From NCBI GenBank assembly GCA_025353725.1, contig JANXOF010000023.1, positions 62,001 through 126,000 on the forward strand: a DNA stretch of 64,000 nucleotides. Reading direction: 5' to 3'. Below the pieces are notes generated by a model that was not told the origin of the DNA, did not search any database, and saw only the letters and a program-made list of their open reading frames with translations. The DNA is from Polyangiaceae bacterium. Lineage in GTDB: Bacteria; Myxococcota_A; Polyangia; Polyangiales; Polyangiaceae. Position numbers and translations under genes: made by a program. How positions within the stretch are numbered: position 1 is the first letter of the stretch; every line of letters begins with the position of its first letter. Shown here one piece after another: positions 61,210-64,000 of the stretch.

Positions 61210-63249
61210 CTATTGGAGGAGCAACGAAGACGCGGGGCATAGGAGTCGAAGCGGCCCTGTCTGAAGCAGACGAACGCCTCCCGAAGCGGCAACGAAAAGG
61301 TCCGCTGGCGCGCCTTTTTTTGCCGTTTCGGGGACTTTTTCGCACGTCGCCCACGGTCTTGCTTCTTCCGAAGAAAGCACGCCGACGGCCACCCACGCGC
61401 ACGCGACAGCCCCCGTTGGAACACCGAGATCCTTAGCGGCACCGAGGGAATCAAACGCGAGACGATGAAACGTCTCGCCGCCGTCCATCCGCTCGCTCAC
61501 GAGTGTCCAGTAAAGCCGTAGTGCGTTATCCCACCCAATTCCACATGGGATATTGACACGATACCGTTCCGATGGATCCTCGAATACGTGAGCGGACAAG
61601 CCTCCGTGGGTCATGAGATAAAAGGCATGATTGGTAATGCCTGCCATCCGGTGCACCTCCGCCTCGCACTTTCCTTCAGCGACCTCTGCCATGAAGTCGC
61701 AGTGCACAGGTCCGTCTGGCTCGATGAGACTTCGTTGCTTCGGATAGGCAAGGCTTCGCCACGGGTGACCGAGGGCATTGTCGTCCTCGGAAAAGAGGAA
61801 ATCCGTCCGTTCGTCCGGAGATGTACGATGACTTACAAAGGCTGCAAACACGTCAGACATGCTCTCGTCGATAGCTCCAGGTTGGAGTTCCGCGCTGCGA
61901 GTTTTTCGCCACGTTGCGGCGCTCACGCCATGACCGACCTCGTGAGCGACAGTTTCGAGTGAAGCTGCAATTGGGTAGTATCCTTGACCTGCCTGTCCGG
62001 AAGGATTCGTGTCGCTGTAGAACATCTGATGGTCATCAATCGACCACATGGCGCCCGTGGGTACGTCGCGTGCGGAGACGTTGACGATGCTTACGAGCGG
62101 AGAGCCCTTCCCGTCGTGGGAAAGATAAGGTTTCCCGCCCCGTTCGAGAGAGGCGTAAAACTTCGCAACGACGGAGGCATTCGCTTGAGCATCAATGGCT
62201 ACCCCCAATGGCTTGATGCCGTCGAGCCAAGGCGTGAGCGCGCCGCGGGAGGTCGTCGCGATCGGAAGTAATTCTGCTGGGTTCGTCGCATACGAAAGAG
62301 CACGGGTTTCAATGTTTACGAGCGTACCGCCGAGGTCGAGCGATCCAGACAATTCGGCGGGTGCCACGGAGGCACTCACGGGAAACGAGCGGAGAGGGAG
62401 CGTTGCGTTTTTCTCGAACTTGTCGAACGGCGGATAATGCTTGGCGCCGTGGCCTCCCGCAAGGTGCGCGCTTTCGGCGCCCGAGCTATTGGACCACGAC
62501 GCGAGGACATCCGCCGTAACGGCATCGAGACGATAGCTCGTGCCGGGCGCGAATCGATTCGCGGGGCGGACCGTCACTGCATAGGCGAGGCGGGCTTTTT
62601 CTGCTGTTGGTATGTAAACGAGGGTTGGCAACACCTGGACGGTCTTCGCATCGAGGTCCGAGGGCGACATGCGTTCGTAAGCGTCGAGTGCAGCCTTCCG
62701 GGCAGCTTCTGGCGTGAGCGTCGCAACCGCGGCATCGACGCTTTGAACATAGTGGCCGGACATGGCGGTCACGCGTTCGCTCTTGTCTAAGTGAAGAGTC
62801 CAAAAGCCATTTTCGATGACGACGCCGAAAGCGGTCTGCTGAAGGCGCACGACCTTTCGTCCGTCAGCGGAGGCAAGCTCTTCTTGGAGCACGTAGTCAT
62901 CCTTCGCGCTTCGCATCCTGAGCGCGGGTCCAACGCTTTCGAGAAATGACACCGCTCGCTCGGCAAGCGAGCCGCCATTAGGAAGCGAGACCGGCTGCGA
63001 AGGCTGGGCAAAGCTTGGCGGGTCCGCGTCGACAATCCATGAAACCTTCGTGAGCGCCTCAAGGTTCGCGGACGGCCCTCCCGCGCCAACCAATGCCTCG
63101 TCGTGGCCGCACCCAGCCGACGCAACCGGCAGCCAAGCAACGCTAGCCGTGGCGACCGCCACAACAAGCTGCCGACAAACCAGATCGTGTCGCCTAAACG
63201 AGCGAAGGGCTCGCGAACGGTCTGGCGCATTCGGCATGACTGGCGGCAT
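61210..63249 (-). CDS. M4 (thermolysin-like) metallopeptidase, exported
   Basis: A 679-residue protein from ATG 63249 (or ATG 63237), chosen because a signal peptide and lipobox-like SAGC (Cys47) follow; the longer open frame upstream lacks protein character. A propeptide region is followed by the catalytic domain: LETVAHEVGHGVSAATW with zinc motif HEVGH at 436-440, then GAIDESMSDVFAAF with third ligand Glu462, and HRMAGITNHAFYLM near the end. It would cleave proteins outside the cell. The C-terminal tail (after about ALGWGG-type end) is unrecognised. Confidence 0.85.
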   Translation of the reverse strand: MPPVMPNAPDRSRALRSFRRHDLVCRQLVVAVATASVAWLPVASAGCGHDEALVGAGGPSANLEALTKVSWIVDADPPSFAQPSQPVSLPNGGSLAERAVSFLESVGPALRMRSAKDDYVLQEELASADGRKVVRLQQTAFGVVIENGFWTLHLDKSERVTAMSGHYVQSVDAAVATLTPEAARKAALDAYERMSPSDLDAKTVQVLPTLVYIPTAEKARLAYAVTVRPANRFAPGTSYRLDAVTADVLASWSNSSGAESAHLAGGHGAKHYPPFDKFEKNATLPLRSFPVSASVAPAELSGSLDLGGTLVNIETRALSYATNPAELLPIATTSRGALTPWLDGIKPLGVAIDAQANASVVAKFYASLERGGKPYLSHDGKGSPLVSIVNVSARDVPTGAMWSIDDHQMFYSDTNPSGQAGQGYYPIAASLETVAHEVGHGVSAATWRKTRSAELQPGAIDESMSDVFAAFVSHRTSPDERTDFLFSEDDNALGHPWRSLAYPKQRSLIEPDGPVHCDFMAEVAEGKCEAEVHRMAGITNHAFYLMTHGGLSAHVFEDPSERYRVNIPCGIGWDNALRLYWTLVSERMDGGETFHRLAFDSLGAAKDLGVPTGAVACAWVAVGVLSSEEARPWATCEKVPETAKKGAPADLFVAASGGVRLLQTGPLRLLCPASSLLLQ

Positions 63250-63479
63250 GAGAGGCGTTGGGCAAAGCTCGTGCCGATTCGCTCGTACTGGAAAATTTTC
63301 GCACGACTCAACGTGCCTTTCGTCGGAAGCGACCGGTCGATCCGTAGGCGTAGGTGGGCCGAGTTGACGCGAGGCGGAACTACGCATTCCGGTCCGGAAC
63401 CACGCGTTCCGCGCTACGAAGCCGACCGCACGTTTCGGCTCCGAACGGTTCCGGCTTCGCTCATGTGCGCTCCAAGCGG

Positions 63480-64000
63480 CTAAGCGCCAAGCGGCGCGAA
63501 CAACACATCGACGTCGTTCTCCGATAGGACGCTTGCAGCGGCGCCTTGACCGAGAATCGCGTCCGCCATGTGACGCTTGCTCCGCTGGAGGCCGAGGATG
63601 CGTTCCTCGACGCTCCCCGCGGCGAACAGGTGATACGACATGACGGGCTTTTTTTGACCAATGCGGTACGCGCGGTCTGTCGCTTGCGCCTGAACCGCGG
63701 GGTTCCACCAGGGGTCATAGTGAATGACGACGTCGGCGCTCGTCAGCGTGAGCCCGGTACCGCCCGCCTTCAGACTAATAAGAAAGACTTGTGCTTTGCC
63801 ACCTTCGAACTTATCGACGGCGGCGGCGCGGTCTACCGTCGCGCCCGTCAACTCCGAATAGATGATTTTCCTCTGCTTGAGGCCCGCAGCGAGAAGACCC
63901 AGCATGGTCGTGAACTGCGAAAAGACCAGTACCCGATGGCCCCCCGCGAGCTGGGTTTCGAGGAGCTCGAAGAACATGTCGTACTTGGCAGTCTCGCGGA
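63480..64000 (-). CDS. SNF2-family helicase, C-terminal part (cut by window end)
   Basis: The last 173 codons of a SNF2-type ATPase. Visible: AGGHRVLVFSQFTTMLGLLA, SELTGATVDRAAAVDKFEGG, VFLISLKAGGTGLTLTSADVV (motif V), HYDPWWNPAVQAQATDRAYRIGQKKPV (motif VI, split here as HYDPWWNPAVQAQATD then RAYRIGQKKPV), and a C-terminal tail. Transcribed leftward; the N-terminal helicase lobe and start lie beyond the window. Likely chromatin-like DNA remodelling or RapA-type function; not determined here. Confidence 0.9.
   Translation of the reverse strand, partial: RETAKYDMFFELLETQLAGGHRVLVFSQFTTMLGLLAAGLKQRKIIYSELTGATVDRAAAVDKFEGGKAQVFLISLKAGGTGLTLTSADVVIHYDPWWNPAVQAQATDRAYRIGQKKPVMSYHLFAAGSVEERILGLQRSKRHMADAILGQGAAASVLSENDVDVLFAPLGA

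Noticed and set aside
63250-63708. N-terminal extension of the M4 peptidase frame
   Set aside because: Arg-rich sequence overlapping the helicase gene; a signal peptide begins only at 63249 or 63237.

Overview
The window looks like chromosomal DNA from a high-GC deltaproteobacterial-type predator or soil bacterium of the Myxococcota, probably near the Polyangiales. The evidence is lineage style, not a search: many Asp/Gly-rich lipoproteins with the Cys placed after long signal peptides, a Ser/Thr kinase ending in a TM segment and a PEGA domain, TPR and PEGA helper proteins, paired DUF1549/DUF1553 and DUF1501 proteins, a FliA-type sigma factor, and a possible MYXO-CTERM tail. No rRNA, tRNA or CRISPR array was recognised.

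Layout. 0-7 kb: end of an alpha/beta hydrolase, a Fam20C-like kinase-fold lipoprotein, a zinc-ribbon protein, an ECF sigma factor broken by an in-frame stop, a polytopic membrane protein, and the two E1 subunits of a 2-oxoacid dehydrogenase. 7-18 kb: a frame-shifted gene remnant, lipoproteins, the DUF1549/DUF1501 pair, endonuclease I, a HupE-like protein, an acyltransferase, TrmO and a short GspE-type ATPase. 18-24 kb: an outer-membrane barrel, a lipoprotein, a lysR-purE-purK operon and an orphan PglZ-domain protein. 24-31 kb: lipoproteins, a haem-binding lipoprotein, PEGA and thioredoxin-fold proteins, and a three-gene overlapping operon of unknown function. 31-44 kb: housekeeping genes fliA-like, mnmA, a kinase, tilS, ftsH (followed by a clear terminator), then gap-pgk-tpiA-secG.

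44-58 kb is the most interesting part. It holds what I read as a lasso-peptide gene cluster on the minus strand: a 62-residue precursor whose leader ends in the lasso leader pattern and whose predicted core is GSPSGGQMDGTPGAKKP (Gly1 and Asp9 could form the ring), a short asparagine-synthetase-type cyclase, an HprK-like kinase, a PqqD-type leader-binding protein, a nucleotidyltransferase, a family-2 glycosyltransferase and an ABC exporter. Two PRMT-like methyltransferases carrying PqqD-like segments at opposite ends flank the exporter. No leader peptidase (B2) gene is visible. One boundary of the cluster is scarred: two fragments of an IS91-family transposase, an intact and a truncated Uma2-type gene, and a second copy of the 3' end of the first methyltransferase gene.

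58-64 kb: a His-rich secreted protein, a lipoprotein, a TolC-like channel, an M4 metallopeptidase, and the 3' end of a SNF2-type helicase running off the window.
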